A stretch of 51,513 nucleotides of DNA, taken from assembly GCA_029067355.1 (NCBI GenBank), contig JAIEEQ010000005.1:1-51513 (forward strand). Direction: 5' to 3'. The position numbers were made by a program, and so were the translations under genes. Positions 1 to 11,202 of the stretch are shown here, piece by piece. Numbering within the stretch: the stretch's first letter is position 1; every line of letters starts with the position of its first letter. The notes under the pieces are model-generated. The model made no database searches. It was given only the letters and a program-made list of their open reading frames with translations, and was not told the origin of the DNA. The DNA is from Anaeroplasmataceae bacterium. Its GTDB lineage: Bacteria; Bacillota_I; Bacilli_A; Acholeplasmatales; Anaeroplasmataceae.

Positions 1-70
1 ATATAATAACGATTGAATATTTATATTTGGAATATTATGGTAAAAATAAGGGATAGAGGTGAGTATCAGA

Positions 71-526
71 ATGAATATCTCAATAGGCTGTGATCACTCA
101 GCTTTAGAAATGAAAGAGGAATTAATAAACTATTTAAAAGGCTTGGGAATTAAGGTAAAGGATTGCGGTACGTTCAGTAAGGAAAGCTGCGATTATACAG
201 ATTATGGAATAAAGGTTGCAGAGGATGTAAAAAACGGACTTGCAGATCGGGGTATAGTTATTTGTTATACTGGCATTGGAATGTCAATTATTGCAAATAA
301 GGTAAAGGGTGTTCGTTGTGCATTAGTTCACTCTAAAGAAGAGGCAATACTTACTCGTGAGCATAATGATTCTAATTGCTTGGCTTTATCTGCAAAATTT
401 ACATCAATAACAGAGGCAAAAGCTATTGCTGATATTTGGTTACAAACATCCTTTTCCTTTGGAGAACGGCATAGCAGAAGAATTGAAAAAATTAAACAAT
501 ATGAGGAGGAAAGATATGAGCTATAA
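71..526 (+). CDS. rpiB: Ribose-5-phosphate isomerase B
   Basis: Protein [22 protein letters not shown]... with RpiB-type GCDHxxxxxK and [10 protein letters not shown] motifs; ATG at 71 has an upstream GAGGTG; GTG at 59 is an alternative start. Confidence 0.93.
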   Translation: MNISIGCDHSALEMKEELINYLKGLGIKVKDCGTFSKESCDYTDYGIKVAEDVKNGLADRGIVICYTGIGMSIIANKVKGVRCALVHSKEEAILTREHNDSNCLALSAKFTSITEAKAIADIWLQTSFSFGERHSRRIEKIKQYEEERYEL

Positions 527-1139
527 AGTATTAGATCACCCTTTGATTAAGCATAAGCTTACAAACATTCGCAAGAAAGAAACGAAAATGAAAGATTTCT
601 ATCAAAATGTAGAAGAAATTGCAGGATTAATGGCTTATGAGATTACTCGAAATTTTCCTTTAAAGGAAGTTGAAATTTCAACACCCATTTGTGATACAAT
701 ACAGCATGAGCTTGCTTTAGATGTTGTTATCGTTCCTATCCTACGAGCGGGACTTGGTATGGTTGAGGGAATAAGAAGATTGATTCCAACGGCTAAGGTT
801 GGTTTTATAGGATTATATCGTAATGAGGAAACTCTAGAGCCTTGTGAATACTATGCTAAATTTCCAGAAACAATTACAAACTCTATTGTTTTAGTTGTGG
901 ATCCTATGCTGGCTACTGGTGGAAGTGCAGCTGCTGCAATTTCAATGTTGAAATTAAGGGGCTGTAAGGATATTCGTTATGTTGGACTGGTTGGAGCTCC
1001 AGAAGGAGTAGAGGCTTTACAAAAAAAGCATCCAGACGTAGATGTTTATTTGGCTGCCTTAGATGAAAAGCTGAATGAGAATGGATATATTGTTCCTGGC
1101 TTAGGAGATTGTGGAGACCGGTTATTTGGTACGAAGTAA
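516..1139 (+). CDS. upp: Uracil phosphoribosyltransferase
   Basis: ATG at 516 after [40 protein letters not shown] and PRPP loop [11 protein letters not shown]. Confidence 0.96.
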   Translation: MSYKVLDHPLIKHKLTNIRKKETKMKDFYQNVEEIAGLMAYEITRNFPLKEVEISTPICDTIQHELALDVVIVPILRAGLGMVEGIRRLIPTAKVGFIGLYRNEETLEPCEYYAKFPETITNSIVLVVDPMLATGGSAAAAISMLKLRGCKDIRYVGLVGAPEGVEALQKKHPDVDVYLAALDEKLNENGYIVPGLGDCGDRLFGTK

Positions 1140-1381
1140 TGAAATTCTCTAAGTATGCTAGGTTTTATGTATTAACTACACAGGGTATTATTACGATGGT
1201 CGTCCTTGTTGTTATAGGATATTTTATAGGACGAGCAATTGATGCTCAGTCTGTATGGCCAGGTGTATTAGCGGCTATTGGAGCATTATGCGGATTAGTT
1301 AGCTTTATCTATACTCTCTTAAGACTTTTAAAAGAGGAGGATAAGAATAAAAATGAATCAAAAATTGGATCTGAAGATTAG
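1139..1381 (+). CDS. atpZ: AtpZ/AtpI-type small membrane protein preceding the ATP synthase operon
   Basis: Start overlaps upp stop; two hydrophobic segments, GYFIGRAID; position before atpI. Confidence 0.65.
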   Translation: MKFSKYARFYVLTTQGIITMVVLVVIGYFIGRAIDAQSVWPGVLAAIGALCGLVSFIYTLLRLLKEEDKNKNESKIGSED

Positions 1382-1775
1382 TATTCTTGTTGTGCCAACC
1401 ACATGGGTTGTGGCAGCTATTGTAACCATTGTCCTTTGGGCAACACATTATGATTGGATGTACTACCTTATAGGCGTTTGTACAGGATTATTAAATTTTG
1501 GATTGATGATTAAAATGAATAGAAGAATTGTACGTATGTCAGAGCTTTACCCAGATACGGCAAAGATTATGGCAAAACGGCAGGCTTGGATTGGAGTATT
1601 ATTAAGAATTCTTGTGTTTACAGGAGTTTTCTTGGCAATCTTCTTTAAAGAGGTTTACCAAAACACAGATGAAAGCAGAATGTGGAATTTGGTTATTGCT
1701 TTTGGAGGATATGCCACAGTAAAGGTAGTACTCATCATCATTTACTTGATATTTAGAAGGAAGGTGAGTGAATAG
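1353..1775 (+). CDS. atpI: ATP synthase subunit I
   Basis: About 4 hydrophobic segments, directly upstream of atpB. Confidence 0.75.
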   Translation: MNQKLDLKISILVVPTTWVVAAIVTIVLWATHYDWMYYLIGVCTGLLNFGLMIKMNRRIVRMSELYPDTAKIMAKRQAWIGVLLRILVFTGVFLAIFFKEVYQNTDESRMWNLVIAFGGYATVKVVLIIIYLIFRRKVSE

Positions 1776-2467
1776 TGGCTGAATTTTGGCGTAGCTTCTG
1801 CGATGTTGGAACGATTTCAAAGCCAGTGGTTTCGACCTTAATTATCGTAGCTGTGCTAAGTATAATTTTTATCATAATGAGCTTTAAAATTAAAAAGGTG
1901 GACCCATTACAAAAAACACCTTTATGGTTAACTCCAATTATGATGCTGATAGATATAATAAATACATTTATAAAACAGAATATTGGAAAAAGATGGAAAT
2001 CCTTTGCCCCATGGTTTCTAACCATTGCAATCTTTATCTTTATATCCAATATTTCAGCAGTATTTTTGCTTGAAAATCCAACAAGCTATATTATGATAAC
2101 GTTAGCTTTGGCTTTGACCTCTTTCTTTGTAATACAAGGAGCAGGGATTGCCTCTAATGGGATATTAGGATATTTAAAGGGTTTTTTAGATCCGAATCCA
2201 GTTATGCTTCCTATGAACATTATTAGTGAAATATCGTTACCAATATCCTTATGCTTACGTTTATTTGGTAACATTGTCAGTGGATCAGTAATTGCCCTGC
2301 TGATTAAGGGATTTGCAGGATGGGCTGCAATTCCAATTATGCCACTTATAAATATTGTGTTTGACATTGGCTTTGGCTTGATACAAACAGCAGTATTTGT
2401 AATATTGTCGATTATCTTCACGTCGATGAAAATAAAAGATGAAGAAAAAATATTTAGTTTAGATTAA
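1775..2467 (+). CDS. atpB: F0 ATP synthase subunit a
   Basis: GTG start; LPISLCLRLFGNIVSG and C-terminal GLIQTAVFVILS motifs. Confidence 0.95.
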   Translation: MAEFWRSFCDVGTISKPVVSTLIIVAVLSIIFIIMSFKIKKVDPLQKTPLWLTPIMMLIDIINTFIKQNIGKRWKSFAPWFLTIAIFIFISNISAVFLLENPTSYIMITLALALTSFFVIQGAGIASNGILGYLKGFLDPNPVMLPMNIISEISLPISLCLRLFGNIVSGSVIALLIKGFAGWAAIPIMPLINIVFDIGFGLIQTAVFVILSIIFTSMKIKDEEKIFSLD

Positions 2468-2474
2468 GGAGAAT

Positions 2475-2762
2475 ATGAAAATGCAAATTTTAACATTTAT
2501 TTCTAATTTTTTAGCAGAGGCTGCTGCTTATAATGAATATTTCAGAAGTGGTATGGCTTATATTGGAGCGGCAATTGCTGTATTTACAGGTATTGGTGCA
2601 GCTCTAGGAGAAGGTAGTGTAGCTGCAAAGGCGGTAGAAGCAATTGGTCGTCAGCCTGAGGCATCTGGTAAGATTACCATTACGATGTTAATTGGACAAG
2701 CTGTATCAGAAACTACGGGTCTATATGGATTTATTATTGCGTTAATGCTATTAGGTAAGTAA
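2475..2762 (+). CDS. atpE: F0 ATP synthase subunit c
   Basis: 95 aa helical hairpin with ARQPE-like loop (GRQPEASG) and GQAVSETTGLYGF. Confidence 0.97.
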   Translation: MKMQILTFISNFLAEAAAYNEYFRSGMAYIGAAIAVFTGIGAALGEGSVAAKAVEAIGRQPEASGKITITMLIGQAVSETTGLYGFIIALMLLGK

Positions 2763-2799
2763 AATAAAGGAAAGGAACATTGCGTAATAGCAATGCTTG

Positions 2800-3351
2800 A
2801 TGATTATGAATGAGATTTTAGAAAAGATTGCCGATGCAGTGAATCGTTGTTTAGGTCCTCTAAAAGATTTACAGGTTACAGGCGGAGATATTCGTGATTT
2901 ACTCATTCAGCTAATTGCAACAATTCTTTTATTTGTTGTTATTCGTGTTTTTCTTTGGAAGCCCGTTACTCGCATATTGGAAACGAGAAGACAGGCTATT
3001 GATCAAGCCTTAGAGGACGCTAAGAATTCTAAGGAAAATGCTAAGGCTCTAGAAGCTGAGTTGGCAGATGAACTTGCAAAGGCAAAGGCTTCTGTACAAG
3101 AATTATTGGCGAAGGCAGAAAAAGACGGAAATTTGAGAAGAGAGCAAATTATTAACGAGGCAAAGCTCGAGGCAAAGCAACGTTTAGAAAACCTTGAACT
3201 TGAATTGCAACAGGAAAAGAACAATATGCAAAAGGAAATTCGTAAGGAAATTGTAGATATAGCCTTTGCTGCTGCTGAAAAAATAGTGGCTAAAGAAATT
3301 GATCAAGACAAATATATGGATATTGTCGAGGAAATTCTGAAGGGAGCTTAG
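2800..3351 (+). CDS. atpF: F0 ATP synthase subunit b
   Basis: N-terminal TM followed by charged coiled coil; start may be ATG 2800 or ATG 2806. Confidence 0.92.
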   Translation: MIMNEILEKIADAVNRCLGPLKDLQVTGGDIRDLLIQLIATILLFVVIRVFLWKPVTRILETRRQAIDQALEDAKNSKENAKALEAELADELAKAKASVQELLAKAEKDGNLRREQIINEAKLEAKQRLENLELELQQEKNNMQKEIRKEIVDIAFAAAEKIVAKEIDQDKYMDIVEEILKGA

Positions 3352-3356
3352 GATGT

Positions 3357-3875
3357 ATGGTTGAATACGAATATGCCAAAGCACTTTTTGATTTAGCTGT
3401 TGAGGAAAAGAAAACAGAGCTATTTTTAGATTATCTAAATGGAGTTTTAGATGCGACAAGCTCAAGTTTAGATTTTAGTAAAATTTTATCTTCTCCATTA
3501 GTTGATTTAGATGAAAAGATAAAAATAGTTAAAAAAGTATTTTATAGTTTTGATAGTACTTTTTTAGAATTCCTATGTGTTCTTGTACAAAACAATCGTT
3601 TTTTAAATATAGAACAAATTACAAAGGAGTATCACGAATTAGTAAGTGAATATAACTCTATTTTGAAAATAGAAGTAGTTAGCTCGGAGAAGTTGTCAAA
3701 AGACAGATTAAAAGAGGTAATCCATAGTCTTGAACAACGATATCCAGATAAAAAATTATATGTTGAAAATACAGTGAATCCAAAGATTTTGTATGGCTTA
3801 CAGATTATATGTAATGGGCAAAGCCTAGACATAAGCTTAAAAAATCGTCTTGCAAAATTAAAGAATTCATTATAG
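3357..3875 (+). CDS. atpH: F1 ATP synthase subunit delta
   Basis: [17 protein letters not shown]; position in operon. Confidence 0.92.
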   Translation: MVEYEYAKALFDLAVEEKKTELFLDYLNGVLDATSSSLDFSKILSSPLVDLDEKIKIVKKVFYSFDSTFLEFLCVLVQNNRFLNIEQITKEYHELVSEYNSILKIEVVSSEKLSKDRLKEVIHSLEQRYPDKKLYVENTVNPKILYGLQIICNGQSLDISLKNRLAKLKNSL

Positions 3876-3889
3876 GAAAGGATAAATGT

Positions 3890-5398
3890 ATGTCAAATAT
3901 TAATTTATCTGAAATATCAAGCCTGATTAAAGAACAAATCAAGGCTTATAAGGAACAGATTTATACAGAAAATGTTGGTCGTGTGGTTGAGGTTGGAGAT
4001 GGTATTGCGGTCGTTTATGGACTAGATAATGCAATGTCATCAGAGCTTTTAATTTTTCCAAATGATGTTTATGGAATGGTACAGGATCTTAGAAAGGATA
4101 GCGTTGGAGTTATTTTGTTAGGAGATTCTTCCAAAATTAAAGAGGGCGACATTGTAAAATGCAGTGGAAGAGTATTAGAGATTCCTGTGGGTGAAGAGTT
4201 TATTGGTCGTGTGGTTAATCCATTAGGACAACCTCTAGATGGGAATGGAGCAATACGCTCTGAAAAGACTCGTCCAATAGAGGTTAAGGCTACGGGAGTT
4301 ATGGACCGTAGTAGTGTCAATACGCCTTTACAAACGGGAATAAAGGTTTTAGATGCTCTTGTTCCAATTGGTCGTGGGCAAAGAGAGCTTATCATAGGTG
4401 ATCGTCAAACGGGGAAAACATCTCTTGCGGTTGATACCATTTTAAATCAAGCAGGACAAAATGTGATATGTATTTATGTTGCCATAGGACAGAAGGAATC
4501 TACGGTTTCCAATGTCTATGAAACTTTAAAAAGTCATAATGCAATGAAATACTCCATTATTGTTTCAGCATCTGCTTCAAACCCTGCGCCTTTATTATAT
4601 TTAGCACCCTATGCTGGTGTATCTTTGGCTGAGTATTTTATGTTTCAGGGGAAGGATGTATTGATTGTCTATGATGATTTGTCAAAGCACGCAGTAGCTT
4701 ATCGTGAAATGTCCTTACTTTTGCATAGACCACCAGGAAGAGAAGCCTATCCAGGAGATGTATTTTATCTACATTCTAGATTATTAGAGCGAGCTGCCAA
4801 GCTTTCTGATAAGCTGGGCGGTGGAAGTATTACAGCACTTCCAATTATTGAAACACAAGCAGGAGATATTTCTGCTTATATTCCTACAAACGTTATTTCT
4901 ATAACGGATGGGCAGATCTTCTTACAGTCTGATTATTTTTATAAAGGAATCCGTCCTGCCATCAATCCAGGTCTTTCTGTTTCTCGTGTTGGTGGTGCGG
5001 CTCAAACAAAGGCAGTTAAAAAGGTTTCAGGAACACTACGTTTGGATTTAGCTTCTTATCGAGAACTAGAGGCATTCACTCAATTTGGATCAGATTTAGA
5101 TGCTTCTACAAAGGCTAGATTGGATCGTGGAAAAAGAACTCAAGAAATTTTGAAGCAGGGACTTCATAAAACACTTTCAATGGAAGAAGAGGCTTTGATT
5201 CTTTATTGTTTGACTAGTGGAATATTAGATCACATAGAGGTAGAGGATTTAGCTCGATTTGAGGATCAATTATATTTAGATTTAAAGGTAAATGATGCTG
5301 GAAAAGAACTTGTTGCATATATTAAAGAAAATAAAGTTTTACCAGATAAGGAAAAATTAGATGCTTATCTGATGGCTTTTGCAAAAAGCTTTGAGTAG
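3890..5398 (+). CDS. atpA: F1 ATP synthase subunit alpha
   Basis: GDRQTGKT P-loop, [35 protein letters not shown]. Confidence 0.99.
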   Translation: MSNINLSEISSLIKEQIKAYKEQIYTENVGRVVEVGDGIAVVYGLDNAMSSELLIFPNDVYGMVQDLRKDSVGVILLGDSSKIKEGDIVKCSGRVLEIPVGEEFIGRVVNPLGQPLDGNGAIRSEKTRPIEVKATGVMDRSSVNTPLQTGIKVLDALVPIGRGQRELIIGDRQTGKTSLAVDTILNQAGQNVICIYVAIGQKESTVSNVYETLKSHNAMKYSIIVSASASNPAPLLYLAPYAGVSLAEYFMFQGKDVLIVYDDLSKHAVAYREMSLLLHRPPGREAYPGDVFYLHSRLLERAAKLSDKLGGGSITALPIIETQAGDISAYIPTNVISITDGQIFLQSDYFYKGIRPAINPGLSVSRVGGAAQTKAVKKVSGTLRLDLASYRELEAFTQFGSDLDASTKARLDRGKRTQEILKQGLHKTLSMEEEALILYCLTSGILDHIEVEDLARFEDQLYLDLKVNDAGKELVAYIKENKVLPDKEKLDAYLMAFAKSFE

Positions 5399-5406
5399 GT
5401 GATGGT

Positions 5407-8076
<2,670 letters not shown>

Positions 8077-8077
<1 letters not shown>

Positions 8078-8104
8078 AGAACTCATATTGAGTTCTTTTT
8101 CCTT
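8077..8104 (+). terminator. Intrinsic terminator after atpC
   Basis: AAGAACTC-ATATT-GAGTTCTT followed by T run. Confidence 0.85.
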
Positions 8105-8121
8105 ATGGAAAGGAGTTACTT

Positions 8122-8325
8122 ATGATAGAAGGAGTTTTATTTTCTGTTGGCTTTTGTATCTTTTTTGTTGTAACCTTTTTAGTGCTGCAAGCCTCTAGAT
8201 TAGAAGAATGCTTTAAAAAAGGGAAAGTTGTTCATATACGCTTAGCATATTTTATGCTTTCGTTTATTATTGCCTTTTTAATAACCTTTGGTTTTTCTTA
8301 TCTGATTCATTTATTTAAATTTTAA
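8122..8325 (+). CDS. DUF1146 (YwzB-like) membrane protein
   Basis: 67 aa, two hydrophobic segments with an LQ.xRLEECFKKGK motif between; located after atpC as ywzB is in B. subtilis. Confidence 0.7.
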   Translation: MIEGVLFSVGFCIFFVVTFLVLQASRLEECFKKGKVVHIRLAYFMLSFIIAFLITFGFSYLIHLFKF

Positions 8326-8343
8326 ATTTTTTAAAAAATCTTT

Positions 8344-8373
8344 GTATAACCTCATAGGGAGTAGACCATACTA
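8344..8373 (+). promoter_or_regulatory. Candidate forespore (SigF/SigG-type) promoter for spoIIQ
   Basis: GTATA (8344-8348) - 18 nt - CATACTA (8367-8373), immediately upstream of spoIIQ. Confidence 0.5.
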
Positions 8374-8390
8374 CTAGTGAGGTGAAAGAA

Positions 8391-9074
8391 ATGAAAGACA
8401 AAATTAAGAGATTTTTCATAGACAAGAAGGAATTATTAGTATTCATCACAGTAGTTGTTGTAGTATTTGCAACAGTGATTACAATTGCATCCTTAGCACT
8501 AAATGATACTCCAGTATCTAATGAGGATCCAATTGTAAAGCCAGGAACTGACGATGGAGAAAAACCAACAGTTAAACCTGGTGATGATGATCCTGTTGTT
8601 CCACAGCCTAAGGTGAAATTTGCTGTTCCTGTAAAAGGGGAATACAAGGTTGTAAGAATTTTCTTTGATTTATCCTTGTCTGATGAAGAGCTTGAAGATG
8701 CTATTATTACAGCAGGTAGCTATATGGTTGAATCTAAGGGAATAAGTTATGCAAAATCTGATAATAGCGTTTTTGATGTCTGTTCAATTTACGATGGCAA
8801 GGTAACATCAGTAGAAGAGGATGAACTAAATGGCGTTTGCGTTACTATTCAGCATGCTGATGGTGTTGAAAGTGTGTATTCTTCCTTAGCAGATGTAACT
8901 GTAAAAGTAAATGATACGATTACAGTTGGACAAGTTATTGGAAAAGCCTCTACATCTATTACAGACGTAGAAGCAGGAGTCCATGTCCATCTAGAGGTTA
9001 AGGTCAATGCTGATTATGTAAATCCAACAACTGTTTTTGGAAAAGAATTGTCTGAAGTACAAGTTGGAAAGTAA
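8391..9074 (+). CDS. spoIIQ: SpoIIQ-like M23/LytM-domain membrane protein
   Basis: N-terminal TM, Asp/Pro-rich linker, LytM fold ending AGVHVHLEVKVNADYVNPTTVFG; adjacent to spoIIID. Confidence 0.82.
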   Translation: MKDKIKRFFIDKKELLVFITVVVVVFATVITIASLALNDTPVSNEDPIVKPGTDDGEKPTVKPGDDDPVVPQPKVKFAVPVKGEYKVVRIFFDLSLSDEELEDAIITAGSYMVESKGISYAKSDNSVFDVCSIYDGKVTSVEEDELNGVCVTIQHADGVESVYSSLADVTVKVNDTITVGQVIGKASTSITDVEAGVHVHLEVKVNADYVNPTTVFGKELSEVQVGK

Positions 9075-9088
9075 ACCAAGAAAAATAA

Positions 9089-9117
9089 AAGGCACGAGAG
9101 TGCCAATTTTTCTTTTA
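9089..9117 (+). terminator. Intrinsic terminator after spoIIQ
   Basis: GGCAC-GAGA-GTGCC then AATTTTTCTTTT. Confidence 0.88.
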
Positions 9118-9176
9118 TAGAATTTTCTAATCATAAAAATATTTTTTTGAGCATAACTAATACTAGGTGAAGGACA

Positions 9177-9449
9177 ATGGCTGAAACGAATTCTCGTGTG
9201 TTAGAAATGGCTTATTTAATGCTAGAAGGAAGAAGAACCGTACGTGAGGTTGCTAAAATGATTGGTTATTCAAAATCAACTGTGCATCATGATTTGACAA
9301 CAAAGCTTGAAAAAATAGATCCACTTCTGTATGAACAAGTAAAGGATTTGCTAGATTATAATAAAAATGTCCGCCATTTGCGTGGCGGAGAAGCTACTCG
9401 GTTAAAGTATCAACAGGAACCTCAATTGGAAAAACACCCAAATCCATAA
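9177..9449 (+). CDS. spoIIID: Sporulation transcriptional regulator SpoIIID
   Basis: HTH RTVREVAKMIGYSKSTVHHDLTTKL and RHLRGGEATRLKY tail. Confidence 0.96.
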   Translation: MAETNSRVLEMAYLMLEGRRTVREVAKMIGYSKSTVHHDLTTKLEKIDPLLYEQVKDLLDYNKNVRHLRGGEATRLKYQQEPQLEKHPNP

Positions 9450-10017
9450 TTTGTGTATCTCCAATCTTATAGGTAAAGCAATCTTCTTTTATTTTATGAA
9501 ACATATTTTTTTTACAATAGCCTTGAAGGGTAACCTCAGTTAAAAATGAGGTTTTTTCTATTTTTATATACTTCATCATTTTTAAAATGGTTTGGTATGA
9601 GGAATAGGAGCAGGTAATTTGAAACTTGATTTGTTCCTCAACTTGGTATTTTAGCGTATTATCTAAAACTGCACTTGTTGCTCCACTATATGCTCGTACA
9701 AGCCCGCCAGCGCCTAAAAGAATTCCACCAAAATAACGAGTAACTACGACAAGAATATTTGTTAAATCCTGTTTTAGGATAACATCTAAGATAGGAGCTC
9801 CAGCTGTTTTTGCAGGTTCTCCGTCATCACTTATTTTTTGAATAGAGGCGTTTAGGCGGTAAGCAAAGCAATGGTGGCTTGCATCATAATATTTTCTTCG
9901 TATCAAACCAAGAATTTCTTCAATTTCTTCTAAAGAATTTACTCGATAGGCTTCAGCAATAAATCTTGATTTTTGTATGACAATCGTATTTTCATAGTTT
10001 CCTTGAATGAATTTCAT
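9394..10017 (-). CDS. yigZ: IMPACT/YigZ family protein
   Basis: KSRFIAEAYRV, DDGEPAKTAGAPILDVI, VTRYFGGILLGAGGLVRAYSGA. Confidence 0.93.
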   Translation of the reverse strand: MKFIQGNYENTIVIQKSRFIAEAYRVNSLEEIEEILGLIRRKYYDASHHCFAYRLNASIQKISDDGEPAKTAGAPILDVILKQDLTNILVVVTRYFGGILLGAGGLVRAYSGATSAVLDNTLKYQVEEQIKFQITCSYSSYQTILKMMKYIKIEKTSFLTEVTLQGYCKKNMFHKIKEDCFTYKIGDTQIMDLGVFPIEVPVDTLTE

Positions 10018-10101
10018 AAATATCACCAAAGATATTATACAATGATTATTTTTTCTTTGCAAATAGGAACGTTTTGTTTTATAATTAATTTGGTGTTTGC
10101 A

Positions 10102-11199
10102 ATGAATAAATTAAGATTAGGATTTGAAATTTTAAATATTCTACACAAGAACTCTTTTGATGCCTATATTGTTGGAGGGGCTGTAAGAGATTTTGTTCGC
10201 AATGCACCAATAGAGGATGTGGATATTGCTACTAACGCACTTCCAGAAGAGGTGTTTAAGCTTTTTCCTAAGGTTACCTATGAGGGAAAACCATATCTAA
10301 GCTGTCGTATTCATTTTAAGGGATGTATATTTGAGGTAACGACCTTTAGGAAAGAACTTACATATATAGATCATAGACATCCTGAATATGTTCCTGCTCA
10401 GACGATAGAAGAGGATCTTGTAAGAAGGGATTTTACAATGAATGCCCTAGCGATGAAGCATCCAGATCAAATTATAGATTTGTATCATGGAATAGAGGAT
10501 ATTAAGCAGGGAATTTTACGGATGATTGGAGATCCTGTTGTCCGATTTGATGAGGATGCATTACGTGTCTTTCGAGCTTTAGATTTTGTATCAAGATGGA
10601 ATTATAAGTTAGAACAGAATATTTTAGATAGCTTTTCAAAGGATTATTTGAAATATCTTAAGGAGGAGCTTGTCATTTCTATGATAAAAAGGATAGCTAC
10701 AAATCCTTTTCTGATTGGCCTTGCTTATATAAAAGAGTATCAGCTTTTACGCTCTTTTCCATTTTATCAGGTAGTATGCGAAGAAGCCTATGCTCAAGGC
10801 TATACAAAGAATATTTTTGCCTTGTTTTATGTGATTCATAATTTTCTTCCAGCAGATTGTAAGCTAACTAAGCAGGAGAAAACGAATGCCAAGGATATTG
10901 CCTTTTGGATTAGACATCAATTTGATAATATATCCTTGTATTATGGCAAATTAGATTGCTTAAATGAGGCAATTGATTTATATAATCATCTTTATGATAA
11001 GACTATGTCCTATGAAGAAATTGTTTTAAAGCGTCAAAAGCTTCCTATTCATAGTTCAAAGGATATTCAATTGGATTGGAGCAGGGTTCCTACTAAGGAA
11101 CGTGGAAAACAAACAAAACGGTTGGAAATGGCAATTTTATTAGGAATAATCAAAAACAGGGAAAAAGAAGTAATACAGTTTTTAGAAACAGAGGAATAA
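10102..11199 (+). CDS. cca: CCA tRNA nucleotidyltransferase
   Basis: YIVGGAVRDFVRN, DVDIATNA, RRDFTMNALA, DEDALRVFRALDF. The ORF-track start at 9973 extends into divergent yigZ; ATG 10102 is preferred. Confidence 0.93.
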   Translation: MNKLRLGFEILNILHKNSFDAYIVGGAVRDFVRNAPIEDVDIATNALPEEVFKLFPKVTYEGKPYLSCRIHFKGCIFEVTTFRKELTYIDHRHPEYVPAQTIEEDLVRRDFTMNALAMKHPDQIIDLYHGIEDIKQGILRMIGDPVVRFDEDALRVFRALDFVSRWNYKLEQNILDSFSKDYLKYLKEELVISMIKRIATNPFLIGLAYIKEYQLLRSFPFYQVVCEEAYAQGYTKNIFALFYVIHNFLPADCKLTKQEKTNAKDIAFWIRHQFDNISLYYGKLDCLNEAIDLYNHLYDKTMSYEEIVLKRQKLPIHSSKDIQLDWSRVPTKERGKQTKRLEMAILLGIIKNREKEVIQFLETEE

Positions 11200-11202
11200 A
11201 GT

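Noticed and set aside
1602-2421. Minus-strand ORFs (1602-1820, 1753-2049, 2086-2421) opposite atpI/atpB
   Set aside because: Fully antisense to well-conserved genes, low-complexity translations, no SD or promoter; typical shadow ORFs in AT-rich coding sequence. The same applies to the other minus-strand shadow ORFs in the track apart from yigZ and rpmB.
9973-10101. N-terminal extension of the cca ORF
   Set aside because: Runs into the divergent yigZ coding region; the conserved CCA-enzyme start MNKLRLGFEIL begins at 10102.
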